NCBI RefSeq assembly: GCF_000620785.1
Contig: NZ_JIAI01000009.1
Location: 1-64,000 of the forward strand
Direction of reading: 5' to 3'
From: Actinospineispora acaciae DSM 45401
GTDB taxonomy: Bacteria; Actinomycetota; Actinomycetes; Mycobacteriales; Pseudonocardiaceae
DNA length: 64,000 bases
Below, piece by piece: positions 31,385-39,909 of this stretch. The position numbers and the translations under genes were made by a program. How positions within the stretch are numbered: position 1 is the stretch's first letter; each line of letters starts with the position of its first letter. The notes under the pieces were generated by a model. It worked only from the letters and a program-made list of their open reading frames with translations. It made no database searches and was not told the DNA's origin.

Positions 31385-31400
31385 AACTGGTATATGAGTT
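31385..31400. promoter_or_regulatory. Candidate GntR operator, site 1
   Basis: AACT-GGTATATG-AGTT lies between the divergent gntR and dioxygenase genes; TGGTATA resembles half of the mycobacterial PhnF site as I remember it. A second AACT-N8-AGTT lies at 32287-32302 before phnF. Neither is strong on its own. Confidence 0.35.
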
Positions 31401-31430
31401 GTCGGCAACCCCCCTGGAGGTGGACCCGCC

Positions 31431-32279
31431 ATGCTGACCGAGGAGCAGCGGGAGTTCTACGTCGCCAACGGCTACCTGCTGCTGGAGGAGGTCGTGCCGG
31501 CGGACTGGCTGGCCCGGCTGCGCGCGGCCACCGAAGAGATGATCGAGCGCAGCCGCGCGGTCGCGGCGTCCGACGCGGTGTTCGACATCGAGCCCGACCA
31601 CACCGCCGCCGAGCCCCGGCTGCGCCGGGTGACCAGCCCGGTCGACCAGCATCCGGACTACTGGGCCTACGCCCGCGACTCGCTGCTCGCCGACGTCGCC
31701 GCCGACCTGGTCGGCCCGGACGTGAAGTTTCATCACTCGAAGCTGAACTTCAAGTGGGCGCGCGGCGGCGCCGAGGTCAAGTGGCACCAAGACATTCAGT
31801 ACTGGCCGCACACGAACTACAGCCCGCTCACCATCGGCACCTACCTCTACGACTGCGGCATGGACCAGGCCCCGCTGGGCGTGCTGCCCGGCAGCCACGA
31901 CGGCGAGCTGTACGACCTCTACGGCGCCGACGGCGTGTGGACCGGCTCGCTGTCCGAGGCCGACGCCGCCTCGGTGCCCGCCGACCAGGCCGTCTACCTG
32001 CCCGGCCCGGCCGGCTCGCTGACCGTCCACAACTGCCGCACGCTGCACTGCTCGGCCAAGAACGACTCCGACCTGGGCCGCCCGCTGCTGCTCAACGTCT
32101 ACAGCGCCGCCGACGCGATGACCTACACCGCGAACCCGCTGAACAGCAGCCACGCCGGCGAGATCGTGCGCGGCCGCCCCGCCCGCTGGGCCAGGCACGA
32201 CCCCCGCCCGTGCCTGCTGCCCCCGGACTGGTCCGGCGGCTACACCAGCCTGTTCGCACTGCAGAAGCGGGAGTCGTAA
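31431..32279 (+). CDS. Phytanoyl-CoA dioxygenase (PhyH) family protein, PhnY-like role proposed
   Basis: A 282-residue Fe(II)/2-oxoglutarate oxygenase. The iron ligands are WHQD (H119, D121) and H206 in NCRTLHCSAK, with the 2-oxoglutarate Arg eleven residues later (R217, GRPLLLNVY). The family includes PhnY and TmpA, which hydroxylate the alpha carbon of aminoethylphosphonates before cleavage by an HD oxygenase (PhnZ/TmpB). A PhnZ-like gene lies 7.6 kb downstream in the same cluster, so this enzyme probably supplies its alpha-hydroxylated substrate. GGAGG lies about 12 bases upstream. Divergent from the FCD-type GntR gene. The substrate is inferred, not proven. Confidence 0.8.
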   Translation: MLTEEQREFYVANGYLLLEEVVPADWLARLRAATEEMIERSRAVAASDAVFDIEPDHTAAEPRLRRVTSPVDQHPDYWAYARDSLLADVAADLVGPDVKFHHSKLNFKWARGGAEVKWHQDIQYWPHTNYSPLTIGTYLYDCGMDQAPLGVLPGSHDGELYDLYGADGVWTGSLSEADAASVPADQAVYLPGPAGSLTVHNCRTLHCSAKNDSDLGRPLLLNVYSAADAMTYTANPLNSSHAGEIVRGRPARWARHDPRPCLLPPDWSGGYTSLFALQKRES

Positions 32280-32286
32280 CCGGAAC

Positions 32287-32349
32287 AACTGTCTCCGGAG
32301 TTCACCTTCGGGGACCTGCGCGTTGGCTCGTGCGAAGTTGTCCGGACAA
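32287..32349. promoter_or_regulatory. phnF operon control region
   Basis: Two symmetric sites precede phnF: AACT-N8-AGTT at 32287-32302, and the perfect palindrome TTGTCCGGACAA at 32338-32349, which lies 23 bases before the start. The second is the better candidate for autoregulation by PhnF. The DNA-binding protein for each is inferred from position. Confidence 0.4.
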
Positions 32350-32372
32350 GCTCACCGGCAAGAGTCGGGGAC

Positions 32373-33092
32373 ATGACCTCGACGAGGTACCTGAAGATCG
32401 CCGAGCGGCTGGCCACCGAGCTGGCCGGCCGCCCGCCCGGGAGCAGGGTGGCCAGCGAGCCAGAGCTGGCGGAGCGGTTCGGGGTGGGGCGGGCCGCGGC
32501 GCGGTCGGCGCTGCAGGAGCTGGAGCGGCGGCTGCTGGTCCGGCGGGTGCAGGGCGCCGGGACGTTCGTGAACCGGCGCATCGACTACGTGATCTCGCAC
32601 AGCCGGCCGCCGTCCTGGCACGCGACCGTCGAGGCGGCGGGGGCGACGCCGCGCTCGCAGGTCAAGTCGGTGCAGCGGGTGGAGCTGCCGGCGGAGCTGG
32701 CCGAGCGGCTGGAACGGCCGGCCGGCTCGCCGGTGCACCGGATCGTGCGCAACTTCTACATCGACGACCTGCTCGCCACCTGGACCGAGGAGTGGGTCCC
32801 GGTGGACGTGGCGCCGGACCTGGACCTGGCGCTGCACGCCGTCGAGTCCATCGACCTGGTGCTGCGCCAGATGGGCCGGGCGCACCCGGTGCGGGCGTGG
32901 TGCCGGGTCAGCTTCGAGGTGCCGCCGGCCGAGGTGCTGCGCGGGTTGGGCGTCGAGGCGAGCGTGCCGGTGTGGCTGGTGGACAGCGTGAACCGGGACG
33001 CCGAGGACGGCCGGGTGCTCATGTCCAGCAGCGCGTGGACCCGCGCGGACGCGGTGCGTGTCGTGGTGGAACTACAGGAGGAGACGAAGTGA
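32373..33092 (+). CDS. phnF: Phosphonate metabolism transcriptional regulator PhnF (GntR/HutC, UTRA)
   Basis: A 239-residue GntR regulator: winged helix in AERFGVGRAAARSALQELERRLLVRRVQGAGTFVNRR, then a UTRA sensor domain from about residue 85 with VHRIVRNFYIDDLLATWTEEWVP. It opens the C-P lyase operon and its stop overlaps phnG by GTGA, the standard position of phnF. Likely represses the operon until a phosphonate or phosphate-starvation signal appears. Palindrome at 32338-32349 is the probable operator. Confidence 0.92.
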   Translation: MTSTRYLKIAERLATELAGRPPGSRVASEPELAERFGVGRAAARSALQELERRLLVRRVQGAGTFVNRRIDYVISHSRPPSWHATVEAAGATPRSQVKSVQRVELPAELAERLERPAGSPVHRIVRNFYIDDLLATWTEEWVPVDVAPDLDLALHAVESIDLVLRQMGRAHPVRAWCRVSFEVPPAEVLRGLGVEASVPVWLVDSVNRDAEDGRVLMSSSAWTRADAVRVVVELQEETK

Positions 33093-33520
33093 CCCTGTTC
33101 AACAGGGAGGAGCGGTGCGGCCTGCTGGCCGTGGCGCAACCGGAGGAGCTGCGCGAGCTGGCCGACCGGTGTCTTGCCGACGGGTCGCCGGTGTCGGTGC
33201 CGCGGCCGCCGGAGGTGGGCTGCGTGTCCACCCAGGTGCGCGAGCCGGTGGCCGCCCAGCGGTTCCTGCTCGGCGACGTGCTGGCCTGCCACGCCGAGGT
33301 CGAGCTGGACGGGCACCGGGGCTGGGCGATGCGCCTCGGGGACGACCGCGCGGCCACGCTGGCCGCCGCCGTGCTGGACGCGGAGGCCACCGCCGGCCGG
33401 CCGAACGCCGAAGCCGTGGACGCGCTGTGCAGGCGGGTCGCGCACCGGCGCGCCGAGGCCCTGGACCGGGAGTGGGCGCAGCTCGCCCCCACCGTCGTCG
33501 AGTTCGAGGAGCTGGCGTGA
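33089..33520 (+). CDS. phnG: Phosphonate C-P lyase core subunit PhnG
   Basis: A 143-residue subunit of the PhnGHIJ core complex. With PhnI and PhnH it helps replace the adenine of ATP by phosphonate to form ribose-1-phosphonate-5-triphosphate. The conserved middle RFLLGDVLACHAEVELDGHRGWAMRLGDD matches PhnG. GTGA overlaps at both ends (phnF and phnH) show translational coupling. Length typical. Confidence 0.92.
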   Translation: MTLFNREERCGLLAVAQPEELRELADRCLADGSPVSVPRPPEVGCVSTQVREPVAAQRFLLGDVLACHAEVELDGHRGWAMRLGDDRAATLAAAVLDAEATAGRPNAEAVDALCRRVAHRRAEALDREWAQLAPTVVEFEELA

Positions 33521-34104
33521 CCGTCGTCGAACCCGCCGCGCCCCCGACTGCGGCCCTGCGCCCCGCCGACGCGCAACAGACCTTCCGGGCGGTACTGGAC
33601 GCGCTGGCCCGCCCCGGTCAGGTGTTCCGGCTGCCGGTTGATCACCGGCTGCCCGCCGCGTTGTGGCCGACGCTCGCGCTCGCCGACCTGGGCACCGGCG
33701 TCTGCCTGCTCGACCCGGACCGCCGGTGGGCGGAGTCCGTGCGGACCGCGACGTCCGCGCCGGCCGTCCCGCTGGAGCGGGCCCGGCTGGTGGCCGCGCT
33801 GCGCCCGATCACCGGTGACGAGGTCCGTGCCCTGCACCGGGGCAGCGCCGGCGCGCCGGAGCGGGCCGCGCTGCTGTCGGTGGCGGTGGAGTCCATCGAC
33901 GGCGGCCCCCGGACGTGGCTGCTCAGCGGACCCGGCGTGCCCGGCGTTAAGAAGATCGCCCCAGCGGGTGTGCCCGACGACCTGGTCACGGCCCGGCGGG
34001 ACGCGGTGGCCGGCTTCCCGGCGGGCATCGACGTGCTGCTGGTGGCGCCGGACGGCGCGGTGCTCGGGCTGCCGCGCACCACTCGTATCGAGGAGGACGG
34101 CTGA
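33517..34104 (+). CDS. phnH: Phosphonate C-P lyase core subunit PhnH
   Basis: A 195-residue core subunit. Conserved PhnH parts are AQQTFRAVLDALARPGQVFRLP, the GTGVCLLD strand and FPAGIDVLLVAPDGAVLGLPRTTRIE at the C-terminus. Coupled to phnG by GTGA; its stop shares a base with the phnI start (TGATG). Required for full C-P lyase activity; no catalytic motif of its own. Confidence 0.92.
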   Translation: MTVVEPAAPPTAALRPADAQQTFRAVLDALARPGQVFRLPVDHRLPAALWPTLALADLGTGVCLLDPDRRWAESVRTATSAPAVPLERARLVAALRPITGDEVRALHRGSAGAPERAALLSVAVESIDGGPRTWLLSGPGVPGVKKIAPAGVPDDLVTARRDAVAGFPAGIDVLLVAPDGAVLGLPRTTRIEEDG

Positions 34105-35252
34105 TGGGGTACTCGGGCGCTCGGGGCGGCCTGGACGCGATCGTGGCCGCCGAGGAGCTGGTTCGGACCGCGCGCGATCACGCGCCGGTGCCGTGGGCCT
34201 CGACCGAACAGATCACCGGCCGGTTCCGGCTGGCGGTGGACCGGGTGATGGGCGAGGCCGGGCTCTACGACGAGGCGACCTCGGCGGCGGCGTTCCGCCA
34301 GGCCGAGGGTGACGCGCTGGAGGCGGCGCACCTGGTGCGGGCGTACCGCTCGACGCTGCCCAGGCTGGCGGTGAGCGAGCCCGTCGACCCGGACGAGCTG
34401 CTGATCCTGCGGCGCATCGTGCCCGCGTTCCGCCAGCCCGACGGCCCCCAGCTGCTCGGCCGCACCACCGACTACACAGGTCGGCTGCTGGACAAGTCCG
34501 AGAGGGAGCGGAGCGACCGACCTCCGGCGAGCGAGCTGTCGAACGGGTCCCACCCGCCGGCCGTCGAACGCAACGGCTCCGGACCCGGCAACGAACAGGG
34601 CCGGCGCCCGCGCCGGTTCCTGGACCTGCTGCGCGAGCTGGACCTCGCGGTGGACCACCGCCGCGACACGACCGACGACCCCGACCCGGTGGACGTCACC
34701 CGTACCGCCGCCCGCCCGCCGGCGCCCCGCTCGGCCACCCTGGCCGCGATGGCCCGCGCCGAGACCGGCGCGCTGGTGGCACTCTGGTACCGCTCGATCC
34801 TCGGTCCGGACGGCAACCTGCACGAGGTCACCCTCGGCGAGGTGCGGCACGGGCGGCTGCCGCTGCGGGTCGTCCATCCGCACACCGGCAACCCGGTCAC
34901 CGTCGGGGAGTTCCGGGTCACCGAGACCGAGGCGATCGAGGACCTGGACGGCGCCGACGAGGACCGCGGCCGGTTCGACGTCGGGTACGGGCTGTGCTTC
35001 GGGCACAACGAGCGCAAGGCCATCGCGATGGCGAACCTGGACATCGCCAACCGCCGGTTCGGCCGCTCCGGGCCGCTGGAGCAGCTGCTGCTGCTCACCA
35101 CGGACGGGCTGGACTCCGGAGGCTTCCTGGAGCACCTGAAGCTGCCGCACTACGTGACGTTCCGCTCGATGGTCGAACGCAAGCAGTCGCTGCAGGCCGC
35201 CGGGGATCCAGGCCCGGTGCGCCAGAGCGAGCCGATCGGGAGGGCCTGCTGA
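34104..35252 (+). CDS. phnI: Phosphonate C-P lyase core subunit PhnI
   Basis: A 382-residue nucleosidase-like subunit that transfers phosphonate to the ribose C1 of ATP. The start GYSGARGGLDAI and the C-terminal FDVGYGLCFGHNERKAIAMANLDIANR are typical. A low-complexity stretch of about 45 residues (roughly 128-172, rich in Ser, Arg, Pro and Asn) sits where other PhnI proteins have a short loop. Stop overlaps phnJK (TGATG). Confidence 0.93.
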   Translation: MGYSGARGGLDAIVAAEELVRTARDHAPVPWASTEQITGRFRLAVDRVMGEAGLYDEATSAAAFRQAEGDALEAAHLVRAYRSTLPRLAVSEPVDPDELLILRRIVPAFRQPDGPQLLGRTTDYTGRLLDKSERERSDRPPASELSNGSHPPAVERNGSGPGNEQGRRPRRFLDLLRELDLAVDHRRDTTDDPDPVDVTRTAARPPAPRSATLAAMARAETGALVALWYRSILGPDGNLHEVTLGEVRHGRLPLRVVHPHTGNPVTVGEFRVTETEAIEDLDGADEDRGRFDVGYGLCFGHNERKAIAMANLDIANRRFGRSGPLEQLLLLTTDGLDSGGFLEHLKLPHYVTFRSMVERKQSLQAAGDPGPVRQSEPIGRAC

Positions 35253-37072
35253 TGACGTCCACGATGGAGCTGATCGACGCCGCCGACGCGGCGATTTCGA
35301 TGCCGGCCGGCATCCTCGACGAAGGCGCCAAGCGGGAGATCCGCCGCGCCACGCTGACGGCGGTGTGCGTGCCCGGCTACCAGGTGCCGTTCGGTTCCCG
35401 GGAGATGCCGGTGGCCAGGGGCTGGGGGTCCGGCGGGCTGCAGGTCACGCTCGCGGTGATCGGCGATCGGGACACCGTCAAGGTGATCGACCAGGGCGAC
35501 GACGGCGGCGTGAACGCCACCAACCTGCGGCGGATGATCGCGGCCAGCACCGGCTGCGCGGAGTCCGCCGACACCCGGGAGGCGACCGTCGTCCAGACCC
35601 GGCACCGGATCCCCGAGGAGGCGATGTCCGCCGAGCACGTGCTGGTCTACCAGGTGCCGGTGCCCGAACCGCTGCGCGGCGTGCAGAAGTCAGTCGTCGA
35701 GTGTGCCCGGATGCACGCCGAGGACGACTACTCCGCGATCTGGGTCAGCCTCTACGAGGACATCGTCCGCAACGGGATGATCACCCAGACCACCGGTTAC
35801 CCCGTGCTCGTGGACGGCCGCTACGTGATGGCCACCTCGCCGGTCCCGCGCTGGGACATCCCCCGGCTGGACCGGTGCGAGCACCTGAACCTCTACGGCG
35901 CCGGCCGGGAGAAGCGGATCTACGCCATCCCGCCGCACACCGACGTGGCCCCGCTGGCCTTCGACGACGTGCCGTTCGAGGTCGAGCACGCCCCCGGCGC
36001 CCGCTGCCGGCTGTGCGGAAGCGACGACGTCTACCTGGTCGAGGCCGGATCGTCCGGCGGTTACCTGTGCAGCGACACCGAGTGGTGCGCGCGCGTCCGC
36101 GCCGGAGACGCCGACCTCACCGCGCACCGCGAGCGCGCACCGCTGCACCTGCTGCCCGACCCCGCCCGCCGGGCGCGGGCCACCTCGGCGACCACGACCG
36201 AGCCCCGGCCGCACCGGCGCACGAAGGCCGGCGGACGCGACTGGGCTTTGAAAGTGGACGGGATCGGCAAGGTGCACGGACTGGGGGGCGCCGGCGCGGT
36301 GGACGGCACCGGCCCGGAGCACGCCACGGCGATCAGCCCCTCCACCGGCGCGGTGGTGGCCGCCTGGGACGTCTCGTTCGACGTCGCCCCCGGCGAGGCG
36401 CTCGGCGTGATCGGCGAGTCCGGCTCCGGCAAGTCCACGGTGCTGTCCTGCGTGGTCGGCGACGAGCCCGCCACGGCAGGCGAGGTGCGGCTGGCCACCG
36501 TGGCGGACGGCCGCACCGACGTGCTGTCGCTGCCGGACGCCGAGCGCCGCCGGCTGCGGGTGGACTCCATGGCGGTGGTGCACCAGGACCCGGCGGCCGG
36601 GCTGGACCTCGGCGTCAGCGCCGGCGGGAACATCGCCGAGCGCCTGACCGCCGCCGGCTGGCGCGGCTACCACGACATCCGCCGCCGGGCCAGCGAGCTG
36701 CTGGACCGCGTCGAGGTGCCGCTGGCCCGGATGGACGACCCGGTGCGGACGTTCTCCGGCGGCATGCGCCAGCGCGTGCAGATCGCCAAGGCGCTGGCCA
36801 CCGAGCCGCCGGTGCTGCTGCTGGACGAGCCCACCACCGGCCTGGACGCGTCGGTCGCCGCCGGCGTGCTGGACCTGCTGCGCGGCCTGCTCGCCGAGCG
36901 GGACATCGCGGCGGTGGTGGTCAGCCACGACTTCGCGGTCATCGAGGCGCTCACCGACCGCTGCCTGGTGATGCAGCTGGGCCGGATCGTCGAGCGCGGC
37001 CTGACCGACCAGCTGTTCCACGACCCGCACCATCCCTACACCCAGCGGCTGGTCGCCGCGGCAAGGAGGTGA
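35252..37072 (+). CDS. phnJ-phnK: PhnJ-PhnK fusion: radical SAM C-P lyase joined to its ABC-type ATPase
   Basis: One 606-residue reading frame contains both proteins. PhnJ (about 1-298) breaks the C-P bond of ribose-1-phosphonate-5-phosphate by radical chemistry: the glycyl-radical Gly is in VPGYQVP (G42) and the Fe-S/thiyl cysteines are C252, C255, C273 and C279 (CRLC ... LCSDTEWC). The spacing C255 to C273 is 17 residues, shorter than the E. coli loop. After a basic linker (about 299-333) PhnK follows: Walker A GESGSGKST (388-396), signature FSGGMRQRVQIAKAL, Walker B LLLDEPTTGLD. In E. coli PhnK docks on PhnJ as a separate chain. No stop or frameshift is present between the parts. Confidence 0.92.
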   Translation: MTSTMELIDAADAAISMPAGILDEGAKREIRRATLTAVCVPGYQVPFGSREMPVARGWGSGGLQVTLAVIGDRDTVKVIDQGDDGGVNATNLRRMIAASTGCAESADTREATVVQTRHRIPEEAMSAEHVLVYQVPVPEPLRGVQKSVVECARMHAEDDYSAIWVSLYEDIVRNGMITQTTGYPVLVDGRYVMATSPVPRWDIPRLDRCEHLNLYGAGREKRIYAIPPHTDVAPLAFDDVPFEVEHAPGARCRLCGSDDVYLVEAGSSGGYLCSDTEWCARVRAGDADLTAHRERAPLHLLPDPARRARATSATTTEPRPHRRTKAGGRDWALKVDGIGKVHGLGGAGAVDGTGPEHATAISPSTGAVVAAWDVSFDVAPGEALGVIGESGSGKSTVLSCVVGDEPATAGEVRLATVADGRTDVLSLPDAERRRLRVDSMAVVHQDPAAGLDLGVSAGGNIAERLTAAGWRGYHDIRRRASELLDRVEVPLARMDDPVRTFSGGMRQRVQIAKALATEPPVLLLDEPTTGLDASVAAGVLDLLRGLLAERDIAAVVVSHDFAVIEALTDRCLVMQLGRIVERGLTDQLFHDPHHPYTQRLVAAARR

Positions 37073-37084
37073 GTCGGGTGTTAG

Positions 37085-37158
37085 GCGCGACCCGCACCGA
37101 GATCGGAGCAAGCCAATGAAGAGCGCTCATTCAGCCCCGCCGGCGTGTGAGGCGAGAA
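37085..37158 (+). repeat. Intercistronic repeat copy A (phnJK/phnL junction)
   Basis: One of three related sequences of about 75 bp in the window (others at 43630-43702 and 47362-47436). Shared blocks are GCGCGACCCGCACCG, GAAGAG and AGCCCCGCCGGCG followed by AGGCGAGA. CGCC...GGCG can form a short stem. Here it supplies the ATG and first 14 residues of phnL. Confidence 0.75.
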
Positions 37159-37886
37159 TACAGGTTCGGGACCTGCGCAAGTCGTTCACCCTGCACACCA
37201 TCGACGGCCGGACGGTCAGCTCGCTGCACGGCATCGACCTGGACGTGCACGCCGGCGAGCACGTCGGGCTGGCCGGCCCCAGCGGCGCCGGCAAGTCGTC
37301 GCTGCTGCGCTGCGTCTACCGCACCTACCTGCCGGACTCGGGGTCGGTGTTCCTGCGCCGCGACGGCGATGCCGAGCCGGTGGAGCTGACGGCGCTGCCG
37401 GACCGGGAGATGGCCAGGCTGCGCGGGCGCGAGCTGGGCTACGTCTCGCAGTTCCTGGCCGCGCCGCCGCGCACCGGGCCGATGGAGGTGGTGGCGGCCT
37501 CGGCGCGGCGGCGTGGGCTGGACCGTTCCGAGGCGCGCGACGCCGCCGCCGAGTCGCTGCGGCGGCTGCGGCTGGAGGAGGCGCTGTGGGACGTCGACTG
37601 CTCGGTGCTCTCCGGCGGCGAGCGGCAGCGGGTGAACCTCGCGGCCGGGACGGTCAGCCCGCCCCGGCTGCTGCTGCTCGACGAGCCGGTGTCCGCGCTC
37701 GACCCGGCGAACCGCGAGGTGGCGCTGGAGCTGGTCGACTCGCTGGCGCACTCCGGCGTCGCGGTGCTGGCGGTGTTCCACGACCTGGACGCGCTGCGCC
37801 GGCTGGCCAGCCGCGTGGTGCTGCTCGCCGACGGCCGGATCGCCCGGCAGGGCACGCCGTCGGAGATCCTTCAGGAGGCGGCGTGA
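37116..37886 (+). CDS. phnL: Phosphonate C-P lyase system ATP-binding protein PhnL
   Basis: A 256-residue ABC-type ATPase of the PhnL family, which binds PhnK on the C-P lyase core. Walker A GPSGAGKSS, Q-loop VSQFLAAPPRTGPMEVV, signature LSGGERQRVNLAAG, Walker B LLLLDEPVSALD. The N-terminus MKSAHSAPPACEAR is encoded by the intercistronic repeat; conserved PhnL sequence begins at IQVRDLRKSFTLH. No other start codon is available downstream, so the repeat has become part of the gene. GTGA overlap with phnM. Confidence 0.92.
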   Translation: MKSAHSAPPACEARIQVRDLRKSFTLHTIDGRTVSSLHGIDLDVHAGEHVGLAGPSGAGKSSLLRCVYRTYLPDSGSVFLRRDGDAEPVELTALPDREMARLRGRELGYVSQFLAAPPRTGPMEVVAASARRRGLDRSEARDAAAESLRRLRLEEALWDVDCSVLSGGERQRVNLAAGTVSPPRLLLLDEPVSALDPANREVALELVDSLAHSGVAVLAVFHDLDALRRLASRVVLLADGRIARQGTPSEILQEAA

Positions 37887-39082
37887 CTGTCAGCACTGAA
37901 CGGTGGACCCTGGGCGCGCCGCCGGGGGACTACGTGCTCGGGCACGTGCGCGCCGTGCTGTCCGACCGGATCCTGGACGACGCGCTGGTCGCGGTGCGCG
38001 GTGGCCGGATCGACTCGGTGGAGCGGCACCCGCCCGGGGTCGGCGCGGACGTGGACGGCCAGGGCCTGCTGTGCCTGCCCGGGCTGGTGGACGTGCACAG
38101 CGACGGGCTGGAGAAGGAGCGGCTGCCCCGCCCGGGCGCCGAGCTGCCGCTGGAGTTCGCCATGCTCTCCTTCGAGGGCAAGCTGCGCGCCGCCGCCGTG
38201 ACCACCGCCTTCCACGGCGCCGGCTTCGAGGAGAGCCGCGGCCGGGGCATCCAACGCTCGGTGGCGGAGGCCGAGCGGGTGTGCGACGTCGTCGAAGCGC
38301 GCACCGACGACCTGGTGGACCACCACATCCTCTACCGGCTCGACGTCCGCTGCCCGGAGGGGCTGGCCGCGCTGCGCCGCCGGCTCGCTTCAGGGGGCGG
38401 GCGGGCGCTGGTCTCCCACGAGGACCACACGCCCGGCCAGGGCCAGTACGCCGACCGCCGCTACTACGAGCGCTACCTGGTCGGCGCCAGGCAGATGTCC
38501 GAGCGGCAGGCCGCCGAGCACGTCGACGAGCTGATCGCGGAGCGCGACGGGCGGCTGGACGTGCGGGAGGAGGCGCTGGACTGGCTGGGGGAGCGGGCCC
38601 GGGCCGGGCGGATCCGGCTGGTCGGCCACGACCCCAGCTCGGCGGAGGAGATCGGCGAGCTGGTCGCGCGGGGCGTCTCGGTCGCGGAGTTCCCGACCAC
38701 GGTGGCGGCGGCGCGGGCGGCGCGGGAGCGCGGGCTGCCGGTGGTGATGGGCGCCCCGAACGTGCTGCGCGGCGGCTCGCACAACGGCAACGCGTCCGCG
38801 CGCGAGCTGGTGGCCCAGGGCCTGGTGACCGCGCTGGCCTCGGACTACCTGCCGTCCGGGCTGCTGGCCTCGGCGTTCGCGCTGGCCGAGGCCGGGCTGG
38901 TCGGGCTGCCGGCGGCGGTCGGGCTGGTCACCTCGGGTCCTTCCGCCGCCGCCGGTCTCAGCGACCGGGGCCTGCTGGACCCGGGGCGGCGCGCGGACCT
39001 GGCGTTGGTCGCGCCGGGGTCGGCGGCGGGGTCACAGTGGCCGGTGGTGCGGACGGTACTGCGCGCGGCGGTGTCGTCGTGA
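37883..39082 (+). CDS. phnM: Alpha-D-ribose 1-methylphosphonate 5-triphosphate diphosphatase
   Basis: Removes pyrophosphate from ribose-1-phosphonate-5-triphosphate before PhnJ acts. The 399-residue amidohydrolase-fold protein has metal ligands in LPGLVDVHSDGLEKE and SHEDHTPGQGQY, and the later VGHDPSS and ALASDYLPS segments. GTG start overlapping phnL; GTGA overlap with the following phosphatase gene. Confidence 0.92.
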   Translation: MTVSTERWTLGAPPGDYVLGHVRAVLSDRILDDALVAVRGGRIDSVERHPPGVGADVDGQGLLCLPGLVDVHSDGLEKERLPRPGAELPLEFAMLSFEGKLRAAAVTTAFHGAGFEESRGRGIQRSVAEAERVCDVVEARTDDLVDHHILYRLDVRCPEGLAALRRRLASGGGRALVSHEDHTPGQGQYADRRYYERYLVGARQMSERQAAEHVDELIAERDGRLDVREEALDWLGERARAGRIRLVGHDPSSAEEIGELVARGVSVAEFPTTVAAARAARERGLPVVMGAPNVLRGGSHNGNASARELVAQGLVTALASDYLPSGLLASAFALAEAGLVGLPAAVGLVTSGPSAAAGLSDRGLLDPGRRADLALVAPGSAAGSQWPVVRTVLRAAVSS

Positions 39083-39909
39083 CGATCGTCGACGGCCTGA
39101 GCTGGCAGCTGCCCGAGCCCCGGATCCCGGACGGCACCGACCCCGTGCTCGCCGAGGTCGCCCGCGCGGCGGCCGCCGCCTTCGCCGAGGCCCGCCGGCG
39201 CCACGCCAAGGCCTCGCTGGCCGAGTACGTCCAGACCGGCGCGGACGGCACCCCGACCACCCGGCTGGACATCCTGGTGGACACCGCCGTCGCCGCCGTC
39301 ATCGAACGGCACCGGGTGAACCTGCTCAGCGAGGAGCTGGGCGTGATCGACAACGGCTCGGCGCTCACCCTGGTGATCGACCCGGTGGACGGCACCGCGA
39401 ACGCCGTCGCCGGGGTGCCGCTGGCCAGCTTCGCCGGCGTCCTCGCCCGCGACGGCGTCCCCGTCGAGGCCCTGACCTGCTGGCTGGACACCGGCCGCTG
39501 CTGGCACGCGGTGGCCGGGCAACCGTCCCGCTACCGGACCAGCGGCCGGCGCGAGCTGTCCGGTGCCGCGGTGAGCCTGCTGCGCCCGCACGAGAACGAC
39601 CACGAGGCGTGGTGGCGGGTGACCCGGCGCGCCGGCCGGGTCCGGATCCTGTCCACCAGCTGCCTGGAGGCCGCGCTGGTGGCCGAGGGCTCGACCGACG
39701 CGTTCGCCGACGCCGGCTCCGACACCCACCGGATCATGGACCTGGCCGCCGCCATGGTCACCGTCCCCGCCGCCGGCGGCGCCGTCATCGACGCCTTCGG
39801 CCGCCCGCTGGAGATCGACACCGACCTGACCCGCCGATGGTCGGGCGTGGTGGCCGCGACCCCCCGGCTCGCCGAGGAGATCGCATGTGTCATCAAGGAG
39901 ACGTCATGA
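39079..39909 (+). CDS. Inositol monophosphatase family protein in the phn operon
   Basis: A 276-residue Mg-dependent phosphatase of the IMPase/CysQ/FBPase superfamily. Metal ligands are in LLSEELGV and VIDPVDGTANAV; the second motif reads SDTHRIMDLAAAM...AAGG, with Asp present but Met in place of the usual Trp. It is coupled by overlap to phnM and to the PhnZ-like gene, so it clearly belongs to phosphonate metabolism. The operon has no phnP or phnN; dephosphorylation of a ribose (cyclic or bis-)phosphate product is one possible role, inferred from context. Confidence 0.8.
   Translation: MTIVDGLSWQLPEPRIPDGTDPVLAEVARAAAAAFAEARRRHAKASLAEYVQTGADGTPTTRLDILVDTAVAAVIERHRVNLLSEELGVIDNGSALTLVIDPVDGTANAVAGVPLASFAGVLARDGVPVEALTCWLDTGRCWHAVAGQPSRYRTSGRRELSGAAVSLLRPHENDHEAWWRVTRRAGRVRILSTSCLEAALVAEGSTDAFADAGSDTHRIMDLAAAMVTVPAAGGAVIDAFGRPLEIDTDLTRRWSGVVAATPRLAEEIACVIKETS

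Noticed and set aside
32300..32321. GTTCACCTTCG as a possible PHO box before phnF
   Set aside because: Only one 11-base unit matches; the following unit does not, so PhoP binding cannot be supported.
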